Assembly: GCA_026991575.1 (NCBI GenBank)
Contig: JALXBF010000016.1
Coordinates: 1 to 64,000 of the forward strand
DNA length: 64,000 bases
Origin: Planctomycetota bacterium
Lineage (GTDB): Bacteria > Planctomycetota > Planctomycetia > JALXBF01
Reading direction: 5' to 3'
The translations under genes and the position numbers were made by a program. Below, in pieces: positions 32,370 through 40,934 of this stretch. A model generated the notes under the pieces. That model had not been told where the DNA came from. It did no database searches and saw only the letters and a list, made by a program, of their open reading frames with translations. Each line of letters begins with the position of its first letter. Position 1 is the first letter of the stretch.

Positions 32370-34457
32370 ATGAGCACTGCGCTGACGACAACACCGCCAA
32401 TCGAGCGGATCCGCAACATCGGTATCGTCGCCCATATCGATGCCGGCAAGACGACGTTGACCGAGCGCATCCTCTACTACACCCACTTCACCCATCGCAT
32501 GGGCGACGTTGACGAGGGGACCACGGTCACGGATTACCTCAAGGAAGAACAGGAGCGGGGCATAACCATCGTTTCCGCCGCCGTGACCACACGCTGGCGT
32601 GACTGCTGGCTGAACCTGATCGACACTCCCGGGCACGTCGACTTCACGGCTGAAGTGGAACGCTGTCTGCGCGTCCTCGACGGAGCCATCGTTGTTTTCA
32701 GTGCCGTCGAAGGCGTCGAGGCGCAGTCGGAAACCGTGTGGCGGCAGGCGGACAAGTACCGCGTCCCTCGGCTGGCCTTCATCAACAAGATGGATCGCAT
32801 CGGGGCCGACTTCGACGCGGTCGTCAACGAGATCCGCACGCGCCTGGGCGCGACCCCGGTCGTGCTCACCGCCCCGATCGGCAGCAGCCAGTCGTTTGAA
32901 GGCGTCCTGGACCTGGTCCGGGGCAAGGCGCTGTACTTCGATCCCGACACCCTGGGTGAGAAGGTCGAAGAGCGCGATGTGCCCGAGTACGCACGAGAGA
33001 CCTTCGAGACCTGGCGCAACCGAATGTTCGACACGCTGGCCGAATACGACGACGAAGACCTCATCACGAGCGCTTACCTCGAAGGACTCGACGTCAGCGA
33101 AGAGGCAATTCGCAAGGTTGTTCGCCAGGCTACGCTGAACCGGGCACTGGTGCCCGTCTTTGCCGGCTCGGCGCTGAAGCGGATCGGAGTTCAGCCGGTT
33201 CTGGATGCGGTGTGCCACTACCTGCCCAGTCCCAAGGATCTGCCACCGGTCGAAGGCTGGCACCCGAAGAAAAGGGACCGGGTCGAACGGCGGAAACCGG
33301 ATCCGAAGGAGCCGCTCTGCGCGTTGGTGTTCAAGATTCAAAGCGACCTGCACGGCCAGCTCGCCTACGTGCGGATCTACTCGGGCGTGCTCACCTGCGG
33401 TGTCCGCGTGCACAACCCGCGCACTGACTCGCGTGAAATCGTGCAGCACATGTGGCGGATTCGGGCGGATCGGCGCGAACGGATGGAACGAGCGTCTGCA
33501 GGGGATATCGTGGGGGTCGTCGGCCTGAAGAAAACCGTCACCGGCGACACGCTCTGCGATCCCCGCCACCCGATCGTGCTGGAGCGGATCGAGTTCCCTG
33601 AAACGGTGGTGAGCGTGTCGGTCGAGCCGATGTCATCGGCGGATCGCAAGCGGTTGTTGCAGGTGCTCGATCTGCTCTCGGTCGATGACCCGACGTTCGG
33701 GTGGCGTGAGGATGAGGAAACCGGACAGATCATCATGAGCGGCATGGGCGAGCTGCATCTTGAGGTGCTCCGCAACCGGATGCAGGACGAATTCGGGCTG
33801 AAGGTCCGCACGGGCAAGCCACGGGTCAGTTATCGTGAGACGATTGAGCATCCGGTTGAGGTAACCGGCGTATGCAATCAGCTTGTGGCCGGGGCGGCGC
33901 AACACGCGGAGGTTCGGGTCCGGGTCGAGCCACAGCCCGGTACGAGCAAGGTGGTGGTCTGCAGCGAGCTGAAACCCGGTCGCGTACCGCCTCAGATCGA
34001 GAGCGAGGTGTTGACCGCCCTGGAGGAAGAGGCCCGCGGCGGCGGCGAGCTTGGCTATCCGCTAACCGACGTTCGGATCACGCTGCTGGATGCCCGTGCC
34101 GTGACGGAGGGAACCACGTCGGTGGCGTTCCGGATCGCAGCGGCCAACGCCCTGCGCCAGGCGCTGCGCGAGGGCGGCATGGTGTTGCTGGAGCCGATCA
34201 TGCGGCTGGAAGTGATGGTTCCCGAGGAATATCTGGGCGACGTGTTGGGCGACCTGAATGCCCGCCGGGCTGAGATTCTGAGCACGAATTCACGCGGTTC
34301 GCTGCGCGTCATCGAAGCGCGGGTGCCGTTGGAGCGGGTTTTCGGTTACGCCACCGCGGTCCGAAGCCTCACTCAAGGCCGCGCCAGCTACACGCTGGAG
34401 CCGGACTCGTTCGCTCCGGTACCTCCCGAACGGGCCAAGCAGATGCTCGGTCTATAG
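32370..34457 (+). CDS. fusA: Elongation factor G, divergent (spdEFG-like)
   Basis: 695 residues. GTPase motifs AHIDAGKT (21-28), DTPGHVDF and NKMDRIG are intact; domains II-V are all present. Domain IV is divergent: the tip where canonical EF-G has GSYHDVDSSEMAF reads DARAVTEGTTSVAF, so the His-Asp-Val-Asp-Ser motif is missing, and the YEFVNKIVGG-type loop reads VVVCSELKPGR. Planctomycetes and spirochetes are known to carry split EF-G types (spdEFG1/2), one for translocation and one for recycling. Which this is cannot be told from the sequence alone. Position after rpsL-rpsG is the canonical fusA place. Confidence 0.92.
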   Translation: MSTALTTTPPIERIRNIGIVAHIDAGKTTLTERILYYTHFTHRMGDVDEGTTVTDYLKEEQERGITIVSAAVTTRWRDCWLNLIDTPGHVDFTAEVERCLRVLDGAIVVFSAVEGVEAQSETVWRQADKYRVPRLAFINKMDRIGADFDAVVNEIRTRLGATPVVLTAPIGSSQSFEGVLDLVRGKALYFDPDTLGEKVEERDVPEYARETFETWRNRMFDTLAEYDDEDLITSAYLEGLDVSEEAIRKVVRQATLNRALVPVFAGSALKRIGVQPVLDAVCHYLPSPKDLPPVEGWHPKKRDRVERRKPDPKEPLCALVFKIQSDLHGQLAYVRIYSGVLTCGVRVHNPRTDSREIVQHMWRIRADRRERMERASAGDIVGVVGLKKTVTGDTLCDPRHPIVLERIEFPETVVSVSVEPMSSADRKRLLQVLDLLSVDDPTFGWREDEETGQIIMSGMGELHLEVLRNRMQDEFGLKVRTGKPRVSYRETIEHPVEVTGVCNQLVAGAAQHAEVRVRVEPQPGTSKVVVCSELKPGRVPPQIESEVLTALEEEARGGGELGYPLTDVRITLLDARAVTEGTTSVAFRIAAANALRQALREGGMVLLEPIMRLEVMVPEEYLGDVLGDLNARRAEILSTNSRGSLRVIEARVPLERVFGYATAVRSLTQGRASYTLEPDSFAPVPPERAKQMLGL

Positions 34458-34533
34458 GCTGCACCAGTAGGCCCCCGTCGTCTGCCCGATCCAGCTATCC
34501 CTATCAGTTTGTGGGATCTTCTCGACCGTTGTT

Positions 34534-34555
34534 GATCCGGTGAGCGAACCGGATC
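34534..34555 (+). terminator. Weak terminator-like hairpin after fusA
   Basis: Perfect 8-bp stem with loop GAGCGA about 77 bp after the fusA stop, no T run. Confidence 0.35.
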
Positions 34556-34810
34556 GGCTCTGCTCGCCGTGCTCGGCGCTGTGCGGGTCTGGCCATAGGG
34601 GCGGCAGAACACGGAATCTGGCTGATTGCATCGGGACCTGGAGCGCGTGCGTTTCAGCTTTGCAGGACGCCGGAGGGAAAGCCGGGGCGGGGGTTAGCCG
34701 TCGCGTGGTCCCATGGGTTCAGTTCGTGCCCCGGCGCGGTCTTGGTGCCGGGCGCGTTTCCGCGAAGTGCCACAGTGTCCCGCGACAGGGTCGCGAAGAC
34801 TTCCACTCTT

Positions 34811-34904
34811 CTCGGTTCATCGTTCGCCTCCGGGCTCTCGGTTTCGTTTTCCTAAGCCTTTTGGCACGGAGCCGTTTTTCCAAATCTGTTCAGCGACAAG
34901 CTCC
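34811..34904 (+). repeat. About 95-bp repeat, left copy
   Basis: Contains CTCTCGGTTTCGTTTTC and GGCACGGAG in the same order and orientation as the copy at 44841-44936. The hairpin arms (GCCTCCGGGC and GGCACGGAGCC) have drifted in this copy. Confidence 0.7.
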
Positions 34905-35037
34905 AGGAAGGCGCAGGCCGACGGGCCGTCGTAGACGGGGAGGACTTGGCGCACGGCTTGGCCCAACACTGTGTGGCGGTGGGCCTCCGGAGCCCCGGTG
35001 CGCTCCGTTGACCTCGTGGTAAAACCAACGCGCGGAA

Positions 35038-35219
35038 TCAGGGTAGCGAGCCTCGATGCCTCGGTCGCTGCCACAGCACGCGTTGAGCTCGCTTGGCTAC
35101 CCCTTCCTCTCGCCGTGCCAGGAGCCGCTCGACCTCCCGTTCGTCGATCGCCCTCTTGGGGGCGCGCCGTCCAAATTTTTGGACTCGTCCAAAAATGTTT
35201 CGGTTCCGTCCATTTTCAT
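35038..35219 (-). pseudogene. Frameshifted small gene coupled to the AlbA-type gene
   Basis: An ATG at 35219 overlaps the stop of the upstream gene as ATGA, and reads MKMDGTETFLDESKNLDGAP before leaving frame at a run of five C. In the neighbouring frame the same stretch continues as PKRAIDEREVERLLARREEG and stops at 35038. One extra C would join them into about 60 residues. Either an error in a homopolymer or a decayed gene; function unknown. Confidence 0.3.
35176..35195. repeat. AT-rich perfect inverted repeat
   Basis: TTTTTGGAC-TC-GTCCAAAAA, with two further GTCCA half-sites at about 35169 and 35208. It lies directly after the AlbA-type stop. It could be a terminator or an operator for that protein. 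Confidence 0.45.
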
Positions 35220-36907
35220 GGCACAAGCTCGTAAAAGACCCCTCGTTTCTGGCCGCGCCGAACAAGCTTGCCCTGGTCCACCAGTTTAGCGAGCAGCCGC
35301 TTGGCCTGCGGACTGTTGATCCGGCACAGCTCCGCCGCTTCTCGCCGCGTGATCCGTCCATGAGCGCGCACGTAATCCAGAACCATTTGCTCCATCTGCT
35401 GGCCCTCGAAGCCCTTGACCCGGACGTAGGCCGCCTCCTCTCCCAGTCTGCGATACGTGGAAGCGGAGAGGTGGTACGCCCGACTTCGGCCCGTGCCTCG
35501 CGCCTCAATCAGGCCCGTCTCCACCAGCTGCTCCAGCACGGCCCGGGCTTCGCTTTCGGGCTTCTGAATGACCCTTGCCGTCTCTTGTGTCGTGATCCGG
35601 CGTTCCTGCCAGATGCTGTTGAGCGCCAGCAGTTCATCGAGACTCAAGGGCCGGCCCGCTTGCCCTTCTTCGGCGACGAGGCGGACGAACTTCAGGTTGG
35701 CTTTCCCCCCGTGAAGTACGAGCACGACGTTCTCCGGGCTGCTCCGTTCATAAGAGGGCGCGGGCCGGCCGTTGCGCAATTGCTCCTCGAAGATGATGTC
35801 GATGCCACGGCCCGTGCGCTCGACGACTCCGGCCCGCTTGAAGGCATCGGCCAATTGCGGATTGCGCGGCCGCGGCGGGGCCACCAACAGGTTGTCCAGG
35901 CGGATGCCTTCGGGGAAGCCACCGGGGTTCGAGATCTCGATGCGGTCCTTGTGCCACTGGACGTGCACCGCGCCCAAACGCGTGTAGTCCCGGTGAATCA
36001 AGGCGTTGGCCACCCCTTCCCGGAACGCCCGCTCGGGATAGTCCGGCACTCCAATCCGGATGAGCCCAACGGTGACTTCCTCCTCACGGTTCCGCGCACG
36101 AAATCGGGTGAGCATTTCCTCCATGATCCGCAGGAGCGGCCAGCGGAAGAACTCGTTGGCCCCCACACGCGTCCCCTCCAGCACTTGAAACGCCACCTCG
36201 TGCGTCGGTATGAGCCGCCGCAGAGCCTCTTCTTTGCCAAAGAGCAAGAGGCCCAACACGCGGACCGTCTTTACCTCATGATTGGCCTCTACGGCTCCGA
36301 GCGCTTTGGCCAGCTCCACATCGGGAAGGTCCAGAAGGCTCTGATCGCCCTGGCCGCGGCTCTCGCGAATGAAGCGCCGGAAGCGTTCAAACTCCAGAGG
36401 ATCCAGATCGCTCCAGGAAGCTTCCGGCACCGGGAGCATGGAATAGTCCAACGCGCCGCGATGGGCCAACGCTGCCTGCATCTCGTGGAAGTGGTAGGGC
36501 AAGCATTCGGGTTTTCCCGTGCCCCCAATCGCCCGCCGCTTGTACACGCCGTCGGCTGTCCCTACGGGCACCGTTGCTGGGGGAACTTCAATCACAAGAA
36601 CGGGCTTGCCCTCAAGCATGACCACTTCAGCGCGACAGCTTAGAGACGGGCGTGTCCGATTTGCGATCAAAGCTTGAATCCGTAAACGGTCTATGGTCCG
36701 GCCATGGCGAGGACGGGCGCCTGTCACGCGACCGTCATCCTCAACACCGACGAAGACGTACCCGATTTCGTTCGTCGGGCGGTTGGCCATGCATACGACC
36801 GCTTCGACGAGGTCGTTATCCGACAGTTGCCCCTTCTCCTCCCCTTTGAACTCCCGGGTGAGGCCCTCACCCTGCTCGATCAGCTCACGGAGTCTTTCCG
36901 GCGTCAT
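35216..36907 (-). CDS. AlbA/Schlafen-type ATP-binding regulator
   Basis: 563 residues. Residues about 1-125 are an AlbA_2 (Schlafen-like) nucleic-acid binding domain (EGLTREFKGE, EAVVCMANRPTNEIGYVFVG). The middle has a HATPase_c_4-like part (FREGVANALIHRDYT, ISNPGGFPEGI, VERTGRGIDIIFEE). At least two winged-helix regions follow (TTQETARVIQKPESEARAVL; ITRREAAELCRINSPQAKRL). The family is annotated as transcriptional regulators or ATP-dependent helicase-like proteins, is often mobile, and has links to phage defence. GGGGGAG precedes the ATG by about 8 bases. First gene of the accessory island, transcribed against its neighbours. Confidence 0.88.
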   Translation of the reverse strand: MTPERLRELIEQGEGLTREFKGEEKGQLSDNDLVEAVVCMANRPTNEIGYVFVGVEDDGRVTGARPRHGRTIDRLRIQALIANRTRPSLSCRAEVVMLEGKPVLVIEVPPATVPVGTADGVYKRRAIGGTGKPECLPYHFHEMQAALAHRGALDYSMLPVPEASWSDLDPLEFERFRRFIRESRGQGDQSLLDLPDVELAKALGAVEANHEVKTVRVLGLLLFGKEEALRRLIPTHEVAFQVLEGTRVGANEFFRWPLLRIMEEMLTRFRARNREEEVTVGLIRIGVPDYPERAFREGVANALIHRDYTRLGAVHVQWHKDRIEISNPGGFPEGIRLDNLLVAPPRPRNPQLADAFKRAGVVERTGRGIDIIFEEQLRNGRPAPSYERSSPENVVLVLHGGKANLKFVRLVAEEGQAGRPLSLDELLALNSIWQERRITTQETARVIQKPESEARAVLEQLVETGLIEARGTGRSRAYHLSASTYRRLGEEAAYVRVKGFEGQQMEQMVLDYVRAHGRITRREAAELCRINSPQAKRLLAKLVDQGKLVRRGQKRGVFYELVP

Positions 36908-37324
36908 GACGTGCTACTCCCCCACGCTCATCCCGGCCGTCTCCCTCCAGCCCTTCACCGTGTAGCGCCGCCTCGACTGAGTGAGTGTCCCCGCGTGACG
37001 GACTGGCTGGCAGCTGCGGCTGCGGGACAACGGGTTGTGACGCAAAAAGGGCCTGCACAGTCCTCTTCTAACGAAACGTGGAGGCTTTAACACGGACAGA
37101 GTTCGGGTTCATCCCATAGGCGCGCCTGAGCGAAGGCGGTTCTGTTGAATCGAACGCGGCAAAGGGAACGCTGTCAAGGCCAAGACGGCCCTCGGGTGCG
37201 TTTCAGCTTCAGCGCGATGTGGTAGGTCCAATCGTCCCGATCTGCCCCGATTCCATTCGACCGGTCGTCTCGATCGGGCCCGCCGCTCGTTGCGCAGGAG
37301 CCCGGCTGGGGACGAGCCGGGCCG

Positions 37325-37430
37325 GCAGCCTCTTCGGACGCACGCGATGCAAGGGGCTGGGCGGAGGTCGAGGCGGGGGCGGAGCCGCGAGCCAGGAGCC
37401 TGTTCGGGCGTATGCGATGCAAGAGCTCGG
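37325..37430 (+). repeat. Pair of 36-bp repeats 70 bp apart
   Basis: Copies at 37325-37360 and 37395-37430 share TTCGG.CG.A.GCGATGCAAG in exact register. They lie upstream of the 22-bp array. Confidence 0.55.
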
Positions 37431-37568
37431 TCGTACCGCGGCTGAGCGATGCGCTTGAGTTTGGCACGACGCCAAGGTCCCGCGGGCTGTGGTTGGGCCT
37501 GGCGTGGTGCCATCGGCCGCGTTCCAACGGATCGGTGTTGGCGCAGTCGAAGCGGGAGCCGAACCGAT

Positions 37569-37656
37569 CGGGCACCCTGCTTCAAACGGTCGGGCAGCCC
37601 CCTTCAAACACACGGGCAACCTGTTTCAAACGGACAAGCAGCCTGCTTCAGACGAG
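37569..37656 (+). repeat. Array of four 22-bp units
   Basis: Four contiguous units of exactly 22 bp starting at 37569, 37591, 37613 and 37635. Consensus starts CGGGCANCCTGCTTCAAACG. It matches the 9-unit array at 43207 in both sequence and the preceding ACCGAT. Confidence 0.85.
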
Positions 37657-37960
37657 CCAGGGGGGGCGCTGCGCCCCCTGGCCGGAGATTGATTGGGTAG
37701 CGCGCGCGGTATCGCCGCATTTTTTCTTTTGGCCTGCCGCCGCGGTCGCAGACCGCGGCGGCAGGGCAGCGCCCTGGCGCCGTGCCGCAGGCACCATCCG
37801 CCCGCGGCACGGCCCAGAAAGGGTCCTCTCGAGCCGCCGCGCTAGCTGATCAACCGTGCCGATCGGAGGCACAAGTCTCCCCGCCTGCTGCAGCAAGCCA
37901 CCCGATCGATCGGCGGCCGAGTCCGTGAGATGCTCCGTCGTGCCGTGCGCGTCATTCGCT
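37657..37960 (+). repeat. Palindrome-rich intergenic element, copy 1
   Basis: In order: a GC hairpin (37657-37681, CCAGGGGG arms), the box TTGATTGGGTAGCGC (37689-37703), a T-rich run, a 13-bp-arm perfect palindrome (37735-37763, TGCCGCCGCGGTC arm), a second palindrome (37779-37813, GCCGTGCCGC arm), and a GATCGATCGGC-containing tail to about 37960. Colinear with 44366-44670. Likely a dispersed non-coding element. Confidence 0.75.
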
Positions 37961-38063
37961 TACGGCCTGGATTCTTGGGCGTCGAGCGGGCTTGGGGCTT
38001 GACGCCGGGCGTGGGCCACGTGACAATAAGCTGGGTGACTAGCGAGGGCAGGGAGTAGGTCCG

Positions 38064-38112
38064 ATGCCACCCAGGACAACGCCAGAGCGTTTACCGCAAG
38101 TTGCCCTCTTAG
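38064..38112 (+). promoter_or_regulatory. Ribosome site and start codon feeding the GTCT-repeat lipoprotein
   Basis: GGGAG at 38051-38055 and ATG at 38064 begin the reading frame MPPRTTPERLPQVALLVARL. It runs into the GTCT repeat at 38119, after which the present repeat number shifts it to a frame that stops at 38172. Confidence 0.6.
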
Positions 38113-38118
38113 TCGCAC

Positions 38119-38138
38119 GTCTGTCTGTCTGTCTGTCT
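38119..38138 (+). repeat. Tetranucleotide GTCT x5 in a signal-peptide coding region
   Basis: Five perfect GTCT units. With four (or seven) units the ATG at 38064 reads straight into the hydrophobic stretch LFLVLVCCAGC and the body ending at 39261. With the present five units it does not. Typical structure of a slipped-strand switch. Confidence 0.8.
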
Positions 38139-38238
38139 TTTCCTAGTCCTAGTCTGTTGCGCGGGGTGTAGTTCCGCAGCTAGTCCAGCCGACGAGGAGC
38201 GCCGCGCCACGGCCCGGGCGAGTGCGAATGAGGTCCGT

Positions 38239-39261
38239 GTGCGTCTGTTAGACTCGGTGGTGAACGAGGCAGCGCTAACTACGGAGTCGGCGGTTACTCT
38301 TCACTTTGTTTTCGTCAACGACGGGCCTGAGCCGGTCGCGGTCCGTTTGGCCGGCGTCAGCTCCGGGTGCTGCATTTCTGCTATAGAGACCAGTCCGGTC
38401 AAGCTGGCCCCGGAACAGGCGCGGCCCTACGCAGTCCGCGTGCGCGTTCCCGCCACGGCCGGAGAAGTGACTGGCTGGTGTCGCTTTGTAGCATCGACTC
38501 TGGCGGAACGGTCCCGCCGTGCCGCTGTTGCGTTGTTAGGCCGCTTCGAGGTTGCTGTTGTCGAACCGGTGGAATTGGTGGCGCTTGGGGCGCAGGGCGG
38601 GTCCAGAATGCTGGCATCCGGGCTCTGCGGTGATGTTGTCGCGTTGGCCGGCGAGCTACGAGTTCGAGGCGTTGTGACGGACGACCTGCCGGAGGAAGCC
38701 TCTGCCTACGATCTCAGAGTTGCTATTCCCGAAACAAAGTTGAAAGTGACGCGTTTCTTGGGACGACGGCGTATCGGGTCGCGCATCATCGAGTACCGCT
38801 GGGAAGTGCATGGCGAGGCCACCCTGCCTCCTGTGCCCGGTCCAACAGAGCCCATGGAAGTGGTGGTGGAGGCCAACGGACGCGACTTGGGGCGCACCTG
38901 GTTTGTCATGAGAGCCAAGTCGTGGTACCGGGTTGATCCTCGGTCGGTGCTCATCAAGTGCGACGGATCCGGGCGGGTACACCGTTTTGCGGTGGAGGTC
39001 CGCGGCGACGGCATTGCGTCGGAGAAACCGCCCGGCATCAGGACGACGGGTAGCGTGCGTGCGTCTGTTGCCGATGCTGAGCGTGGCAGGTGTGTGGTGC
39101 AGGGGACATTCGAGTGCGGGCAGGAGTCTACGGGCTACGCAGAGATTATCTTGCGAGTCGACTGGAGCAAGCAGCGATGTGTTAGAATACCGGTGTTGCA
39201 TCTACGCGTTCAGGGTCATGCGCGACCAGGTGGGGAGGGTGGACCGTCACTGGTCCGGTGA
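38239..39261 (+). CDS. Putative phase-variable lipoprotein, DUF1573-like
   Basis: 340 residues from the GTG at 38239, the first usual start in this frame. The frame is open upstream to 38113 and there encodes a lipoprotein signal (LFLVLVCCAGCSSAAS), so the natural start is probably ATG 38064 through the GTCT repeat. The N-terminal domain (LTTESAVTLHFVFVNDGPEP, SSGCCISAIETSPVKLAPEQ) resembles DUF1573 Ig-like modules. A second beta-rich half follows. It would be anchored in the envelope. First gene of a cluster of five exported proteins, 21 bp upstream of the DUF1559 gene. Confidence 0.65.
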   Translation: MRLLDSVVNEAALTTESAVTLHFVFVNDGPEPVAVRLAGVSSGCCISAIETSPVKLAPEQARPYAVRVRVPATAGEVTGWCRFVASTLAERSRRAAVALLGRFEVAVVEPVELVALGAQGGSRMLASGLCGDVVALAGELRVRGVVTDDLPEEASAYDLRVAIPETKLKVTRFLGRRRIGSRIIEYRWEVHGEATLPPVPGPTEPMEVVVEANGRDLGRTWFVMRAKSWYRVDPRSVLIKCDGSGRVHRFAVEVRGDGIASEKPPGIRTTGSVRASVADAERGRCVVQGTFECGQESTGYAEIILRVDWSKQRCVRIPVLHLRVQGHARPGGEGGPSLVR

Positions 39262-39282
39262 AGCTGTGCCTGAGGAAAGGAG

Positions 39283-40347
39283 ATGGCCATGGTCCCGCGG
39301 GTACCTGCACAGCGCGATTTGAGGGGATGCTCGAGGGGGGTAGCCCTGGTCGAGCTGATGGTGGTCATTGGTGTGTTGCTCGTTTTGGCCTCCCTTCTGT
39401 TTCCGGCAGTGCAGCGGGCACGCGCCACGGTTCGGAGGATGCAGTGTGCTGCCAACCTGCGCGAGCTTGCGCTTGCGACGATACAGTATCACGATGCTAT
39501 GGGGTGCATGCCTCCGGAGACGCTGAGTTGGTGGGTGCAGCTGCGACCAGGTCTTTCTGGTCCCGCACGGGCCAGGCAATACAGTCCCCATACCCATTTG
39601 CTTCCCTGGCTGGGGCTATCTGCACTGTACAATGCGATCAACTTCACGTTGGACGGTTTTTCGGCGTCCCCGTTTCTGCTTGACACGTATGCGTTTCGTG
39701 CGAACCGGACTGTGCTGGAGACTCGTGTTTCTGTGTTTGTGTGTCCGGCTGACGGTGAAGCTGCGGTGGGGCCGTGCTTGTCGTACCGTGGGAACATGGG
39801 TTTACTGGATCCTGCGCCGACACGCCGTGGCTGGCCAGATAGTGGCCACGGGATGTTCCGGCGGCCGCCGGTCAGATTTGGGGAGGTGAGTGACGGGGTG
39901 GCGGTGACTGCCATGTATGCGGAGCGGCTGGTTGGCAGGCCTGCGGGTGTGGTCCGCGAGACTGGGTTACGGCGGGCGATGTTACGAGTGTGGACCGGGT
40001 CGAATGTACCGCGCCGGGCGGACCGTTGGGCGGCTGTCTGTGCCGCGGCGAGTCGTGTGCGGGGGCGGATGGAGAGAGCGGACTGGGGAGCGGGGCGGTA
40101 CTGGCTGCCGTCCACGGGCCGATTTGCGCTGTACAACCACGTACTGCGTCCGAATGCGGCGGTGTACGACTGCTATTTGCAAGACAATTTCGGTGCTTTC
40201 ACGGCACGGAGTGTGCATCCTGGTTCCGTGGTGAACGTTGCTTTTGGGGATGGTCATGTGAGAGCGATTTCGAGCTCGCTGGATCTTAGCATTTGGCGTG
40301 CTCTGGGGACACGAGATGGTGGCGAGCTGGTGGGGGAGGATTTCTGA
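39283..40347 (+). CDS. DUF1559-type pseudopilin in the accessory island
   Basis: 354 residues. Prepilin-like N-terminus (CSRGVALVELMVVIGVLLVL) with Glu at +5 after the likely cleavage site and a long hydrophobic helix. DUF1559 hallmarks: RRMQCAANLRELALATIQY and the H-X9-DG end (VHPGSVVNVAFGDGHVRAI). It differs from the copy at 13332 in carrying a longer Arg-rich leader and V instead of F/L near the cleavage site. AAAGGAGATGG lies before the ATG. Codons end in T or G more often than in the ribosomal genes, as in the rest of the cluster. Confidence 0.88.
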   Translation: MAMVPRVPAQRDLRGCSRGVALVELMVVIGVLLVLASLLFPAVQRARATVRRMQCAANLRELALATIQYHDAMGCMPPETLSWWVQLRPGLSGPARARQYSPHTHLLPWLGLSALYNAINFTLDGFSASPFLLDTYAFRANRTVLETRVSVFVCPADGEAAVGPCLSYRGNMGLLDPAPTRRGWPDSGHGMFRRPPVRFGEVSDGVAVTAMYAERLVGRPAGVVRETGLRRAMLRVWTGSNVPRRADRWAAVCAAASRVRGRMERADWGAGRYWLPSTGRFALYNHVLRPNAAVYDCYLQDNFGAFTARSVHPGSVVNVAFGDGHVRAISSSLDLSIWRALGTRDGGELVGEDF

Positions 40348-40513
40348 CGGGGCGCAGTGTGGCCAGGTCGTTTGCGTTGTAGGTGGCGTTCTATGGGGTG
40401 CGTTGAGCAGGGTAGAAGGGGTTGCTCGGTTGTGGGATTGACGACGAGAGGAGGGGTTGCCATGTTGTACGCACGGGTACGTTCTTGGCTTCCGGCGATG
40501 CTGTGCTGGTCTG

Positions 40514-40882
40514 ATGCTGACGGTTGTGGCCGTGTGGCCGTCGTGTGGGCTTGGGGAACCCATCGATGAGTCGGCGTTGCGTGCGCTGCGTGGAGGGGAT
40601 ACGTTCATTGGCCAGGCCGTCGAGACGTGCGATTCAAAGAACGGCTTTGGAGGTGGCTGTGACGTTCCAGGGGCACCGTGCAGCAAGTGCAGTGTCAGCT
40701 CAGGCGGGAAGCTCGTATTCGATGCGGCGGGACAGGGATGGCGGGTCATCGCGCAGTTTGACTGCGGATGGGTGAAAACAGGAACATGCCAGAATAACGT
40801 CTGTATCGCCACAGTTGTGACTCCCACCCCGTGCAAGGATTTGTTGCTGGTAGACCAGCAGCCTATCGATCCCGATCCATAG
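40514..40882 (+). CDS. Exported Cys-rich protein with a double-glycine-type motif
   Basis: 122 residues from ATG 40514. A hydrophobic stretch is followed by EPIDESALRALRGG, ending in Gly27-Gly28 with Ile at -12, Leu at -7 and Leu at -4, the pattern of double-glycine leaders. The part after it has eight Cys (39, 49, 56, 59, 84, 92, 97, 107). The ATG at 40514 has no ribosome site. A well-placed GAGGAGGGG/ATG at 40462 opens MLYARVRSWLPAMLCW in another frame, and one base less would fuse it to the body as a clean signal peptide, so a frameshift is possible. Probable substrate of the C39 peptidase encoded at 42203. Confidence 0.6.
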   Translation: MLTVVAVWPSCGLGEPIDESALRALRGGDTFIGQAVETCDSKNGFGGGCDVPGAPCSKCSVSSGGKLVFDAAGQGWRVIAQFDCGWVKTGTCQNNVCIATVVTPTPCKDLLLVDQQPIDPDP

Positions 40883-40934
40883 GCGTGCGTTGTTGGTAGA
40901 CAGTTGCGGTGTTGGGACGGGGAGGTGTGGGGCC

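Larger units (their letters stand above)
34458..35037. other. Left edge of the accessory island, no intact gene
   Basis: Holds an 8-bp-stem hairpin just past fusA (34534-34555, GATCCGGT/ACCGGATC), one copy of a repeat also found near 44.9 kb (34811-34904), and minus-strand fragments that read as protein only in pieces in different frames. Confidence 0.5.
36908..38063. other. Repeat-rich intergenic stretch
   Basis: About 1150 bp with no convincing gene. It holds a 36-bp repeat spaced 70 bp, a 4-unit 22-bp array, and a palindrome-rich element (all listed separately). The translated frames here are artefacts of the repeats. Confidence 0.6.
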
